The notes under the pieces: model-generated
Seen by the model: only the letters and a program-made list of their open reading frames with translations
What the model was told of the DNA's origin: nothing
Database searches by the model: none
Origin: Merluccius polli
Taxonomy: Eukaryota; Chordata; Actinopteri; Gadiformes; Merlucciidae
Length of the DNA stretch: 64,000 nucleotides
Direction of reading: 5' to 3'
Assembly: GCA_030340625.1 (NCBI GenBank)
Contig: JAOPHQ010001991.1
Span: 27,501 to 91,500 of the forward strand
Made by a program: the position numbers and the translations under genes
In this document: piece by piece, positions 40,029 through 50,928 of the stretch
Position numbering within the stretch: position 1 is the stretch's first letter
How the letters are laid out: each line of letters starts with the position of its first letter

Positions 40029-40135
40029 AGCTTAGTCTGATTATACATAGCACAGGGGCCCCGCCAGGGATTTTGGGGCCCATGAGGAGATATCACATTG
40101 GGCCCTTCCACCCCACCACCACAGGGCACAAACTG
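40029..40135. mobile_element. Fragment of a GGGCCC-rich interspersed repeat
   Basis: CAGGGGCCCCGCCAGGGATT followed by GGGGCCCATGAGGA resembles the end of a common fish DNA-transposon-derived repeat. The second end was not located. Confidence 0.35.
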
Positions 40136-40600
40136 TGCCCCTGTCAGTCACAGGTCCTTAGAATCTTCCTAACTCCCCCCCTTATGGCTCCCTTGTAGGA
40201 ATGTGAATTAATATTAACATTTTGTGGTACTTTTGAAAAAAAAGACAACAACAACAAACATAAGATTGTAGCCTACTTCCTTCAAACCTGAAAGGTAGCA
40301 GCAGGGTCTGCGCACAGCGCACCACGCGGAAGGCCCAGAAGTGGTTAATTGGTTAATTGGAGCACCTGCTGCCACAATGGTGGGCGGCGGCGGAAAAACC
40401 AAAAACAAATCCCACACGGTGATCGTCGCAGTGCTGCCCGGTAAAAGGCTGCATCCCACGCCGGTTCACACCCTCTTGATTTGCGGTGACCCCCCCCATG
40501 GCTGATGAAAGTGGCTGCACGGTAGGGAGGGAATGAATTAACTGCAACCGCTACACTATTGACCTTTAAACATATTGTTGTTTTAATAGTGTGGCCTTGT

Positions 40601-40631
<31 letters not shown>

Positions 40632-40641
40632 GTCCCACAGG

Positions 40642-41396
40642 ATGCCCGTGAACGCCGGCTACGGCAGCATAGCGGCCGCCGCCGCCGCCGCCGCCCCGCG
40701 ACGCCCGGAAGACGCGGAGTCCGCCGCGCTGCTGCCCGCGGAGGAGCCCTCGGACCAGCGGGGGGCCTCGTCGTCATGGCAACCCCTGACCAAGGAGGAG
40801 CTGCAGGGGGGGTCCGCGGGGTCCTTGCGCTGGGCCAAGGTCCGCTCCCGCCTGGTGCTCCTCTTCTGGCTGTCCTGGCTCGCCATGCTGGGCGCCGCCG
40901 TCGCCATCGTGGTCGTGAGCCCGCGGCCGGTGGCGGCGCCGCTGCGCTGGTGGCAGACGTCGCCGTTTTACCGGCTGCGGCCCGCCCTGCTGGTGGACCC
41001 CCAGCCGGGGAGGCGGGGAGGCGTCGAGGGTGAGTGACCTGCTGTGACCTACTGTCAATTCAAGTCGAGTGGTGCAGGAATGAGTCCTAAAACCCGGAAA
41101 TCCGTTAGCATTTTGGCACTTCCGGTTCCCTCGTCTCGAAGTCAATGGGTTTTTTGAATGGGTTTTTGGTTAGACGCCTGAAATAAAGTCTGTGGTTAAC
41201 ACCAGCTTAAGAGATTCACACGTTTTCTTCTACGACATGAAATATGTTGGTAAATACCCCTACCAGGGCCGGATCAGTAACCACAGGGGCCCCTGGGCAC
41301 TGTCAGTCCAGAGGTCCGACGGGGGGGGCGATCGCAATACAGCCCGGACCAGACTCCTCGTTCGGGGGGGGCCACAGGGGGGTCCGGACTCAGAGT

Positions 41397-41427
<31 letters not shown>

Positions 41428-44400
41428 CTAGAACCGCCACTGGGTGCAGCGCAACGGCTCCGGCGGACAGTTTAACATAGAAGCGAGAGATAACCAGATA
41501 TGTTGCTTGTGCCCTCACTGCCCTGGGCCCTTTAGATATCGTGGGCCCCTGGGCAATTGCCCAGTTGCCCATATGGTTAATCCGGCCTTGACCCCCACTC
41601 GTGATTTTTGAAGCTTTTACGTGTCTTAAAAAAACTTCTGGTGATTGCATTTACGCTTCAAAAATCATAAAAGTAGTGTTCATTGGTGAAGATTATCTTG
41701 CTTAACAAAACATGTAAGTATCATAAACGTTTGTTTGCCACAGAGCTTATTTTCTGCAATAATCCCAAATCCAATGGGAAAAACCCCATTGGCTTTTTGT
41801 CGAGGGAACCCAGGGCGACGCTCACTTCCGGGTTGGCCTACAGAAATACGTCATCCCTGCACCACTCTATACAAAATGGGGGCGGGGGGGGTCACACAGT
41901 AACTCACCCCCCCATCAATGAGTTACTGTGACCCCCAACCCCCCGCCTCCCCATTTTGAGTTGATGGGGTGGGGGGGGGAAACTAACTCACAGTGACCCC
42001 TTTTTTATTTTCTAGCGGTGTGTGAGCGTCTCTCCTACATCAAGGCCCTGGGCGTGGGGGCCATGATCCTGGAGGGCCTGTTCCATACAGGTCAGGCGCC
42101 GGACGGCCCCGTGCTCAACGACAGCTTGGTGACGGCGCCTCAGATGCAGCACCTGCTCAAGGAGAGCGGCAAAGCGGGCAAGTGAAGAAAACCCGGCGGC
42201 GCGTCTCCTGTCCCTGTCTCTGCGTGTCTCCTGTCCCTGTCTGTCTCCTGTCCCTGTCTCTCTCCTGTCCCTGTCTCTGCGTGTCTCCTGTCCCTGTCTC
42301 TGCGTGTCTCCTGTCCCTGTCTCTCTCCTGTCCCTGTCTCTGCGTGTCTCCTGTCCCTGTCTCTCTCCTGTCCCTGTCTCTGCGTGTCTCCTGTCCCTGT
42401 CTCTGCGTGTCTCCTGCCCCTGTCTCTGCGTGTCTCCTGCCCCTGTCTCTGCGTGTCTCCTGTCCCTGTCTCTGCGTGTCTCCTGTCCCTGTCTCTGCGT
42501 GTCTCCTGTCCCTGTCTCTGCGTGTCTCCTGTCCCTGTCTCTGCGTGTCTCCTGTCCCTGTCTCTGCGTGTCTCCTGTCCCTGTCTCTGCGTGTCTCCTG
42601 TCCCTGTCTCTGCGTGTCTCCTGTCCCTGTCTCTGCGTGTCTCCTGTCCCTGTCTCTGCGTGTCTCCTGTCCCTGTCTGTCTCCTGTCCCTGTCTCTCTC
42701 CTGTCCCTGTCTCTGCGTGTCTCCTGTCCCTGTCTCTGCGTGTCTCCTGTCCCTGTCTCTCTCCTGTCCCTGTCTCTGCGTGTCTCCTGTCCCTGTCTCT
42801 CTCCTGTCCCTGTCTCTGCGTGTCTCCTGTCCCTGTCTCTCTCCTGTCCCTGTCTCTGCGCGTCTCCTGTCCCTGTCTCTGCGTGTCTCCTGCCCCTGTC
42901 TCTGCGTGTCTCCTGCCCCTGTCTCTGCGTGTCTCCTGTCCCTGTCTCTGCGTGTCTCCTGTCCCTGTCTCTGCGTGTCTCCTGTCCCTGTCTCTGCGTG
43001 TCTCCTGTCCCTGTCTCTGCGTGTCTCCTGTCCCTGTCTCTGCGTGTCTCCTGTCCCTGTCTCTGCGTGTCTCCTGTCCCTGTCTCTGCGTGTCTCCTGT
43101 CCCTGTCTCTGCGTGTCTCCTGTCCCTGTCTCTGCGTGACCCGCGCTTTGAAGGGGGGCTGACTGTTGTCCGTGTTCCTCCACCGCAGGCCTCAGAGTGG
43201 TGCTAGATCTGTGTGACCTGAACTTGACCGCCGCTCGACCCGAGGCTCCAGAAGTGAACGACACCAGTGTGTCACCGGAAAAGATGACCACAGTACAGGT
43301 AAAGCGCCTTGGCCTGTAATGTTTGTATTGTGCTTGTTTTAAACTAGGGCTGCAACGATTAGTCCGTTAAAGCAGTGGTTCTCAACTGGTGGGTTAGGGT
43401 TAGGCTAACCCAAACCTTCATCTTTAGAAAGGAGCCCATGAATGAAATCATGTTTCAATGGCTCACTATTTCATTGAGTTTAGCCCTAATTGTTGCAGCT
43501 TTTTGTTCGCTCCAATGTTTTCAACAGTACACGAAGGCCTTGTTGACTACTGCAATATTGGTAAATACATTTTTTATTTTTGGGTTGTGACTTAATGACT
43601 AATGACACGTGTGTGTCCTGAGGTGAGACCAGTTGAGAGCCACTGTGTTAAAGGAAGAGGTCAGAGGTCACCAGTTCCCCGACCGTGTGGTAGCGATGAG
43701 ATGCCTGCTCTACCCGTAGTTATAATGTATGGTTGTCCCATTTCTTCCAGTATGCGTTAAAGTCTTGGCTGGAGAAGGGTGTGGCAGGGTTTGCGATATG
43801 CGACACAGATCCGGCATATTCAGAAGAGGTAAGAAGCCAAAGGGATGTTCTCTGTTGAATCTCCTTTGCCTTAAATCTTTAACCTCGGCTAACGCATCCA
43901 CACACCTTCCTGACATTGTAGACCCTGACAGAGTGGAGGCTTGTGCTCAAGGAGTTCAGTGAGGGAGACCATGACAGGTAAAAGTGTAAATGCACACACA
44001 ACCAGGTCAGAACTGTTATTTTGTCGACGTGTGTGCGTGTGTGTGTGTGTTACACTTTGCGCGCGCTTTGCCACAGGATTGTGCTGGTGAAGCAGACGGG
44101 GGAGTTTCTCAACTCCACCCGGTCGTTCAACGGCTCGTTGGTGGAAGTGATGATGAGGTCAATACTCCCTCCCACGCATCACATCCTTTCGGCAGAGGAA
44201 GTGGCAGAAACGGTGGAGGCGCGCCTGCAAGCCAGCGAAGGTGATGTTTGGCCTAGTTGGATGGTAAGTGGAGCAGGGTTTATTGTCAAGATTGAGTGCA
44301 TGTCTGTCATTTTCACACTCAAAGACCCAGTCAAGTAATGTTGTACGACCATATCTGTAATGTATCTACAAGTGTCCATATTCACACTGCGTTCATGGCA

Positions 44401-45132
44401 GGTTGGAGGCAAACCGTCTAGTGGTTTACAGAAGCTACTCCTGGTGTTGATCATGACTCTGCCAGGGACACCCGCCCTCCAATACGGGGAGGAGATCAGC
44501 AACACGCGAGTAAGCCCGGCTCCTCGCAGTTTATTTTGACAAATGTTTTGCCTCTTTTATTTTATTTTGTTCCCTCCTTCCACGCAGAATGTGCCGTCGA
44601 ATACGACACTGCCGCAAAATGAAAACGAGCCCACGTGGGTAAGCATTAAAATCGGCGCTCGGATCGTCTCGTCCGGAGATTGTCGGCATGCCATCAGGCG
44701 ATGGATAAACTGCACACACTTTAACACCTTTTTTTTGGTTCTCTCCATTCAACGATCGTCCAGGAGAAGCAGAAACGCCTGGCTCTCTTCACGTCCCTCA
44801 GGCTCGCCAAAGCCAGGGAAGAGGCGCTCCTGTCGGGAAGCTTCACCATGCTCTCCTTCAACGCCTCCGCCGCCGCCAACTCCACGCTGCGTCCGCCCGT
44901 CTTGGGCTTCCTGCGCTCCTGGGGCTGCTCCCAGTTCCTGGTGGTGCTCAACATCGGCCCCGACCCCCACCATCTAGACCCCCACTGGGCCCGGAGCCTG
45001 CCCGGCGCCGGGGTCTTCGTGACCAGCACGGGCCTGGACCGCGTGGGGTCCGTGTCTCTGTACGCGTCGCTGACCCTCCGGCCCCAGGAGGCCATCGTCA
45101 TCAAGCTGATCGAGGCCAAAAGCTACTCCTAG
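40642..45132 (+). CDS. slc3a2: SLC3A2/4F2hc-like transporter heavy chain, 9 coding exons, ~502 aa
   Basis: Exons are 40642-41029, 42016-42177, 43189-43298, 43751-43828, 43922-43977, 44077-44263, 44402-44509, 44588-44638 and 44764-45132 (TAG). It is a type II membrane glycoprotein: cytoplasmic tail with the family motif LTKEEL (49-54), one membrane span (about 71-92, VLLFWLSWLAMLGAAVAIVVV), the WW pair at 103-104, then an alpha-amylase-like ectodomain (LRVVLDL, MTLPGTPALQYGEEI, FLVVLNIG). SLC3A2 escorts SLC7 light chains such as LAT1 to the plasma membrane. Several N-glycosylation sequons (NLT, NDT, NST, NGS, NTT, NAS) are present. Unusually, PRP stands where human has PRC, so the light-chain-linking Cys is absent. 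The exon 2 donor is best read as GC (42178-42179); a GT donor at 42182 paired with an acceptor before 43196 is also in frame and gives 501 aa. A 5' UTR exon upstream is implied because 40641 follows an acceptor-like CACAG. It looks like a divergent paralogue rather than a pseudogene, since all exons are open. Confidence 0.88.
41264..41590. mobile_element. hAT-type miniature element in slc3a2-like intron 1
   Basis: The ends are CAGGGCCGGATCAGTAACC and (inverted) CAAGGCCGGATTAACC. The 8-bp flanks are acccctac on the left and acccccac on the right, one mismatch, as expected for a hAT duplication. It carries a poly-C tract at 41399-41429 and GGGCCC-rich sequence. Confidence 0.75.
41873..41957. 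repeat. Imperfect palindrome just before the slc3a2-like exon 2
   Basis: The left arm 41873-41906 (AAAATGGGGGCGGGG to ACAGTAACTCA) pairs with 41919-41957 (TGAGTTACTGTGAC to CCCCATTTT). More GTTGATGGGG and AACTCACAGTGACCCC copies follow up to about 42000, close to the splice acceptor at 42015. Confidence 0.8.
42190..43136. repeat. 23-bp/17-bp minisatellite array filling slc3a2-like intron 2
   Basis: The unit is CTGTCCCTGTCTCTGCG followed by TGTCTC (23 bp). It is interspersed with 17-bp units lacking the TGCGTG-like part, and with a CTGCCCC variant occurring in pairs at about 42414-42440 and 42891-42917. About 40 units occupy nearly the whole intron, on a strongly C/T-biased strand. Long open frames in several phases here are artefacts of the repeat. 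Confidence 0.95.
43373..43645. mobile_element. hAT-type miniature element in slc3a2-like intron 3
   Basis: The terminal inverted repeats are CAGTGGTTCTCAACTGGT and ACCAGTTGAGAGCCACTG. The flanking 8-bp sequences are cgttaaag and tgttaaag, 7/8 identical. 273 bp, no transposase. Confidence 0.8.
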
Positions 45133-45246
45133 AAAACGTCCTGGGAGGGGACTGACCAACATCTGTGTGGAGAAACGGAAGCTGATTTAATGAGTCTAGG
45201 ACCACCCCCCCCCCCCCCCCCTCTGTTGCCAGGGAAATGTTTTTAA

Positions 45247-45282
45247 AATAAATCTGGCAATGAAATATTATGGAAAAATAAA
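45247..45282 (+). terminator. slc3a2-like polyadenylation signals (two)
   Basis: AATAAA occurs at 45247-45252 and again at 45277-45282, 115-150 nt after the stop codon. Confidence 0.65.
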
Positions 45283-45299
45283 TTGACCGTGTCAAAAAC

Positions 45300-46630
45300 G
45301 GTGGCACTCATGTTCTTTATTGTGAAAAGTATTTGTTTTAGTTCCTGTGGGGATGTAGCATCAACCATTCTCAAAGGGGGGATGTGTTATTGCACGCGGC
45401 TCTTGAGTGCAGAGCACTTTGTTTTATAGCCGTGGATTACAGGGATTTATAAATCACTTTTTTGGCAGCGCGCCGCACCGTGAGGCTGAATGAAGGTGAC
45501 GCGCCAAGCGCAATGAGTCATTCATTCTTGCTCGGTCACCCATCAATCTTGCTCTTCCACCCGTTGACACTTCTGCTTTCTTGGGTCGCAACGGCCTTTG
45601 GGAGATGTGCTATGGATCCGCCCGCATGTCCTTTACGTTGCCGAGCGGGGTAGTTGGCCTATCTGGGGGTGAAACAAACTTTTAAAGTCCGTAAAATTAG
45701 TTTTGAGCTGGTTATATGCTCTGCAATTGTTGGTTATGCTCTGCAACACCACATGGGGGCACTGTTGTACCAATAATGGCTCTACTTTGCTACCCAGCCT
45801 CAATATATTAGTCTCATCATTGAAATAAAGACATTCCTGAACATTTCTTACAGCTATAGATGCTGTTCTGACATGCCATGACAGACCACAACCAAAATAA
45901 TCGTCGACGTTCGGACTATTCCTTCGAAATGTCATTTGAATATAAAAATGATCTCTGAATCATGAGTCTTTCACAAGTTCCTCAGAATTTTTCCTGTACA
46001 TCTTACGTTGGAAATGCAACCCACAAAGATGATGAAAGACATAATGGGACACACAGTTCTGTTATTCACTTCACTAACATTCACTGTACCACGAAAGTCT
46101 AAAATTAACTCCATTAATGTAGGCCTAACAACTTCGGTGTCATTTATACATATTTGTCCCATCCGCAAGCTGTTCGTAGACATTTCACAGCATTTTTGCA
46201 AACCACACCAGGGGGATTATGGTGTTAAGATACCAATATTTCTTTGGCCTCCTGGCGTGTCTCCTGGCGTGTCTACTGACTCTGATAGTGTTGGATTCTG
46301 CTGAATAAGCAAACTGCCAAATTAATCATTCTGTTGTACATGGGGCTTTTGAAATCTCTAAATAACCACAAGTCCTCTCACTGCAGTTCAGTACACAAAC
46401 GCTTTATCTAGCTTTGTGTCCAACCTGCTCTCGCTTTCAATAACCATTTGCTTCTCGTCTTGCTCTTGCGTAGGTTCATGTAAACAGGAAGCGTATGTTT
46501 TTGCATCTTGTGAAAGTAAACCAAACGCAGCAGAAAAGAAGCGCATCTTTTGGTGAACGCAATGCTGGAAATGAAAGGTCAACGTATATACGAGTCTGTG
46601 TGAGTTCTTAAGAGGGTCACATTTTAAAAG
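45300..46630. other. Intergenic space between the slc3a2-like and ptgir-like genes (convergent 3' ends)
   Basis: No gene, long simple repeat or clear transposon end was seen. 45,470-45,660 is somewhat GC-rich. Confidence 0.5.
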
Positions 46631-46635
46631 TTTAC

Positions 46636-46641
46636 TTTATT
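46636..46641 (-). terminator. Candidate polyadenylation signal for the ptgir-like gene
   Basis: AATAAA on the minus strand about 1.18 kb past the stop. The intervening 46,640-47,815 shows no repeats or conserved ORF and is compatible with a long 3' UTR. Confidence 0.45.
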
Positions 46642-47817
46642 AATTTCAGACAAAACAAAAGCATCGATACCCACGAGGAATGACGACGTGCAAATGTCAA
46701 GAACGTGCTGCTGCGGTACAAAGTCAAAGGTCATGATCAAAACACACACTCGACACGCAATTCAGTACCACCCATTGCAATCAGTTAGCACTTTCGACAA
46801 TTACACAATTTCAGTGAAGGAAAAAGGAAATGACCAAAATCCGGCAGTGCAAACGTTTTCAAAAGCAAAAAAAATACATTACACACGTCAAAGGCCAAAA
46901 AGCAGTTTGGGTAGCTTGGTTTGAGAACAATGTTGGTATGGGAAATATACGTATACTGGTGAGTATCACTATGCACCCCAATAACCCAAACGGCCTCACA
47001 GCATTCACCTTTTAGTCATAAGATTGAGTGCTACAATATTCAGTCAACAGCGGAGGATGGACGGCCATCCATGCATCAATTCAGGAATGTAGGTTCACAA
47101 ACACTGGAAATGTATTGGATATTGCATTTTGTCTTCTTGCCTTATAGGGGAAAAGATTTTGTATTAGCTTGCATATCATCGTGGATAAAAGCAACACGGA
47201 GCAGAAGTTTACCATAGTAAGTGAATACAATCGTATTGTACAGTATGTGCCATTATGAATGATTTATCTTTTTACAAAACATTAGTGGTTGAGTTTGATT
47301 AAAGTGCTGCTCGTCACAGCGTAGTGACGATGATCCACGCGAGTCGTACCTTGTGCATAGCTTCTACAATTGGGTGGTACCCCGTACCGACAGAGTGTGT
47401 CCTGTTGTGTGTCTATTGTCACTGAGAAGTCCTCCGTCTCACGGTCCTGTCATGTCCCTCGCTTTTAAATCATGACCGTGAGTGAAAATCCTGGAATTCA
47501 TAATAATCCCCATATCAAGTCTCCAGCTGTATCTCGTACGTCCGTTACGCTTAAAAACAGCCGATGTGTGTGTTGACTCGTCGCCTCGCTTCGAAGTTGA
47601 TTGATGATTTCAACTTTGACCCGGCGGCGCGCCGCGTGACGTAACGCGGCCGACCAATAGATTCGCAGCGCGGGCCGAAAAGACAACGTTTTTAAGCGGT
47701 GGGTGATTTTGTGTGCATGTTAAAAATCGCCGCGCTTCGAGAACGCAACGCCCGACCCGGCGCCGCGTACGGTGTCCCGCCCTTCGGAGCGAGGCGGGGG
47801 TAGCGGGCCCCCCCAGG

Positions 47818-48138
47818 TCACAGGGGGGGCAGGCTGGCGTAGGGGTTGAGCGGCTGCCCGGTCGGGTCGGGGTTGCCGCCGGCGGCCTGGGCGTGGGTGT
47901 GGGCGTGCTGCGGCGCGGCCGGCAGCGGAGACAAGGCGGTCCGCTGCTGCGTCGGGGTCTTCACGGCGCCCCGCGTGAAGCAGCAGTTGCTCAGCCGGTA
48001 GAGGTGGCGGAAGACAGACTTGCGGCAGATGATGAACACCCAGGGGTCCACGATGGGGTTGAGGGCGTGGAAGCGGAACGCCGTCAGGTTGCCGCTGTCG
48101 TCGGGGAACGGCCGCACGGCGTTGATGAAGCCCACGAT
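47818..48138 (-). CDS. ptgir: Terminal exon of a prostanoid GPCR, ptgir-like (partial, 106 aa)
   Basis: The exon runs from an acceptor (CCCAG before 48138) to TGA at 47818-47820. It encodes the extracellular loop into TM7 and the tail: FRFHALNPIVDPWVFIICRKSVFRHL. The Arg in FRF, and DPWVF in place of the usual NPxxY, are prostanoid-receptor signatures. Human PTGIR reads FRFYAFNPILDPWVFILFRKAVF, closer than the EP2 or EP4 patterns. CC after the helix-8 region could be palmitoylated. Prostanoid receptor genes share an intron at the end of TM6, which explains an exon beginning here. PTGIR also lies in human 19q13.32, the region holding RTN2 and PPM1N, so synteny supports the call. The TM1-TM6 exon should lie at higher coordinates, but no such ORF is seen up to 64,000. 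Confidence 0.8.
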   Translation of the reverse strand: MVGFINAVRPFPDDSGNLTAFRFHALNPIVDPWVFIICRKSVFRHLYRLSNCCFTRGAVKTPTQQRTALSPLPAAPQHAHTHAQAAGGNPDPTGQPLNPYASLPPL

Positions 48139-48483
48139 CTGGGGAGGGAGGAGAGGAGAGCGCCTGAGAACACGAATATGACACACAGGCCTACCCAATA
48201 ATATAGAAGATATACTGTATCAGATCGATGACACGAACACAATAATATTCACTAATATAGTATAATGAAGAAGGCTGGAGGACACAAACACGTTCATACT
48301 GGATAATATCATTGTCACAGCTGGCGCAAGGAGGCGAACCCAAATGCAGAGATCAGACTCAAGTGCAAAAAGGATGTTTACTTCATGAAAACAGACACAA
48401 AAAAAACAAGGAACTGTGCAACTGTGGCAACAACTAGGGAACCTTTAACACACTGACCACTGATCAAACGCCCACTCACACAC

Positions 48484-50145
48484 AGTCATATAATACAGTG
48501 AGGAAGTGGTCAGGACATTTACAGGCAGTGAGGTAGACTAGGAACCAAGGGCGTAGATTTGCGTGGGGACCGAAGGACATGTCCCCACCAATATTCAATA
48601 ACGACTGAAATGTCCCCACCAATATTGAGGCAAACGGAAAAAAGCGCCTTGCGCGTTACACAAAGGGTTAAATAAATTTCGACGTCCGTAATCTAGGTAC
48701 CGCCTCCAAAAATACGTCTTGAGGGTCTGGTCTGGTCAGGTCTGTTTTTTTATTGGCTTAGCTCCCTGTATCAAACTATATAGGCTACTCCCCCTCAACA
48801 CTGCCTGTATACTGACGATTCCCAATACCTTAGAGGCGCGTTCACTAAACCTTACCACTGTAGGCCTACTTTAGCCAATCGGTAATAGGGTAGGGGCTGG
48901 TCTTGGGTTTTGGCCAATCAGATTAATTCAGCAGTCACTCCACGTGCGAATGTGATGGATACAATTCTAAATGTACGTGTCCGATTTTAATAAAAAATGG
49001 ATGTCTTGTTCATGCCCTTTAGTCAATGGTAAGGCTACTAATCAATTCCTAGTTACTTTTGAGTATTATATTGCCACCGACTGACCTTTCTTGGTAGAGC
49101 TGTAGTATCCGTAGTCTCAGTAGCCTATGCTATACAAGCAATACGTATGCTAAGTGACTAGTTAAAAGCAGGGATGAATTTCTGAACAAGCCTACCAGGC
49201 TCAGGGTCCCAAGAGCTCTGGTGCTTTACATAAAGATGCCACTGTGATATAGGCTTGTATTGGGTTTGTGCATGTCATGTGTGAATAATGTCCATTTATA
49301 TCCAAAAAAAGTAATCAGAATTGCCAGATAATTACGTTGTTATATCTTGGCTTAGGGGGTAGGGTTAACCCCCCCCCCTTTTTGTTTTTTTTACTATCAC
49401 CCCTGTAGTAGTGTCCCCACCAAAGCTCAGACCAAACCTACGCCCTTGCTAGGAACAGTAACATAATACAGACAGTGAGGAAGACTAGGAACACTAATAT
49501 AATACAGACAGTGAGGAAGACTAGAAACACTAATATAACACAGACAGTGAGGAAGAGTCCAGGACACTAACAGTGTCCTGGACAGTGAGGAAGACTAGGA
49601 ACACTAATATAATACAGACAGTGAGGAAGACTAGGAACACTAACATAATACAGACAGTGAGGAAGAGTCCAGGACACTAACATAATACAGTGAGGAAGAC
49701 TAGGAACACTAATATAATACAGACAGTGAGGAAGACTAGGAACACTAACATAATACAGACAGTGAGGAAGACTAGGAACACTAACATAATACAGACAGTG
49801 AGGAAGACTAGGAACACTAACATAATACAGACAGTGAGGAAGACTAGGAACACTAACATAATACAGACAGTGAGGAAGACTAGGAACACTAACATAATAC
49901 AGACAGTGAGGAAGAGTTTAGGACACTAACATAATACAGTGAGAGCGACTAGGAACACTAATATAATACAGACAGTGAGGAAGACTAGGAACACTAATAT
50001 AATACAGACAGTGAGGAAGACTAGGAACACTAACATAATACAGACAGTGAGGAAGAGTCCAGGACACTAACATAATACAGTGAGAGCGACTAGGAACACT
50101 AATAGACAGTGAGGAAGAGTTCATGACACTAATATAATATGGCCA
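48484..50145. repeat. 36-bp minisatellite, interrupted by a transposon
   Basis: Units read AGGAACACTAACATAATA, then CAGACAGTGAGGAAGACT. About 18 or so copies, some shortened, lie at 49449-50145, and a degenerate start of the same array lies at about 48484-48545. The hAT-type element 48546-49448 splits the two parts. Confidence 0.92.
48546..49448. mobile_element. hAT-type non-autonomous element with perfect 8-bp target duplication
   Basis: The left end is CAAGGGCGTAGATTT and the right end AAACCTACGCCCTTG. ctaggaac flanks both sides exactly (48538-48545 and 49449-49456). The 903-bp body contains two copies of TGTCCCCACCAATATT near the left end and GTGTCCCCACCAA near the right. No intact transposase was seen. 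Confidence 0.9.
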
Positions 50146-50550
50146 CTGAAAGCCTATTACGGGGTAATGAAGGAGTGGAGACATGAGGGTGGATAAGGAC
50201 CTCTTCAGCAGGCCCCTCCCATCGTCCTGCGGCTGAAACACCGCCACAAACCCCACTTACAAACTTCGGGTCGCAATACGTGATGATCGTCAACGCATGC
50301 ATCTTTTTTTTTTTGCATGCATCTTTGCAATTGTAACGGTAACCCTTGCAACTGCAACAACATCTTTTTAGCAACACTGAAAAACTTAACTGAAACCGAT
50401 CTTCGAGATGAATTCTCAATATACCGCATGAGTGTGACGGAGAAGCAGCGCGAACACACACACACACACAGGAAACAGACGGCACACAGACATGTCACGG
50501 TGACCTTTCAGACTCACGACGCAGTACAGGAGAAACCCGACGGGAGCCTT

Positions 50551-50595
<45 letters not shown>

Positions 50596-50849
50596 TTCTG
50601 ATTGGTTAGCCAAGCCGGCCGGGGCACAGACAGAAATGAAGAGCAGCCGGCCCGGGGAAGACGCCGCATCACCTCGCTCATCCCTGGGTTTCTTTGTTTA
50701 TTGTTTGCCGGATTGAGTTTCCAACACACAGCGGCCCTAATTAATAGACCCTGCTGTGCTTACTGCTGAGTGTTATGGTGCCTTGTTGTAAATGTTTCAT
50801 GCTGCTGTTGCTAAGCCCCCGGGGAGGGAAACCGATGGGATGAAATCAG

Positions 50850-50850
<1 letters not shown>

Positions 50851-50913
<63 letters not shown>

Positions 50914-50928
50914 GGGGGGGGGGGGGGA
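50851..50928. repeat. (GA)n followed by a 25-nt G run
   Basis: AGAG repeats at 50851-50902 pass directly into poly-G up to about 50927. This purine-only strand could adopt unusual DNA structure. Confidence 0.95.

Noticed and set aside
42140..43291. Very long open frames on both strands across 42.1-43.3 kb
   Set aside because: They are translations of the 23/17-bp repeat and stay open in several frames at once; flanking splice sites place the array inside an intron.
49677..49929. Repeat protein (VRKTRNTNIIQT units)
   Set aside because: The unit length of 36 bp is a multiple of three, so the minisatellite stays open by construction.
48484..50145. CRISPR-like array (regular repeats)
   Set aside because: Direct tandem repeats without spacers in a vertebrate genome.
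50129..50485. Possible upstream exon of the ptgir-like gene ending at GTAAGTG near 50,260
   Set aside because: The donor is good, but the sequence before it shows no receptor motif and contains an A-run; no acceptor gives a sensible frame.
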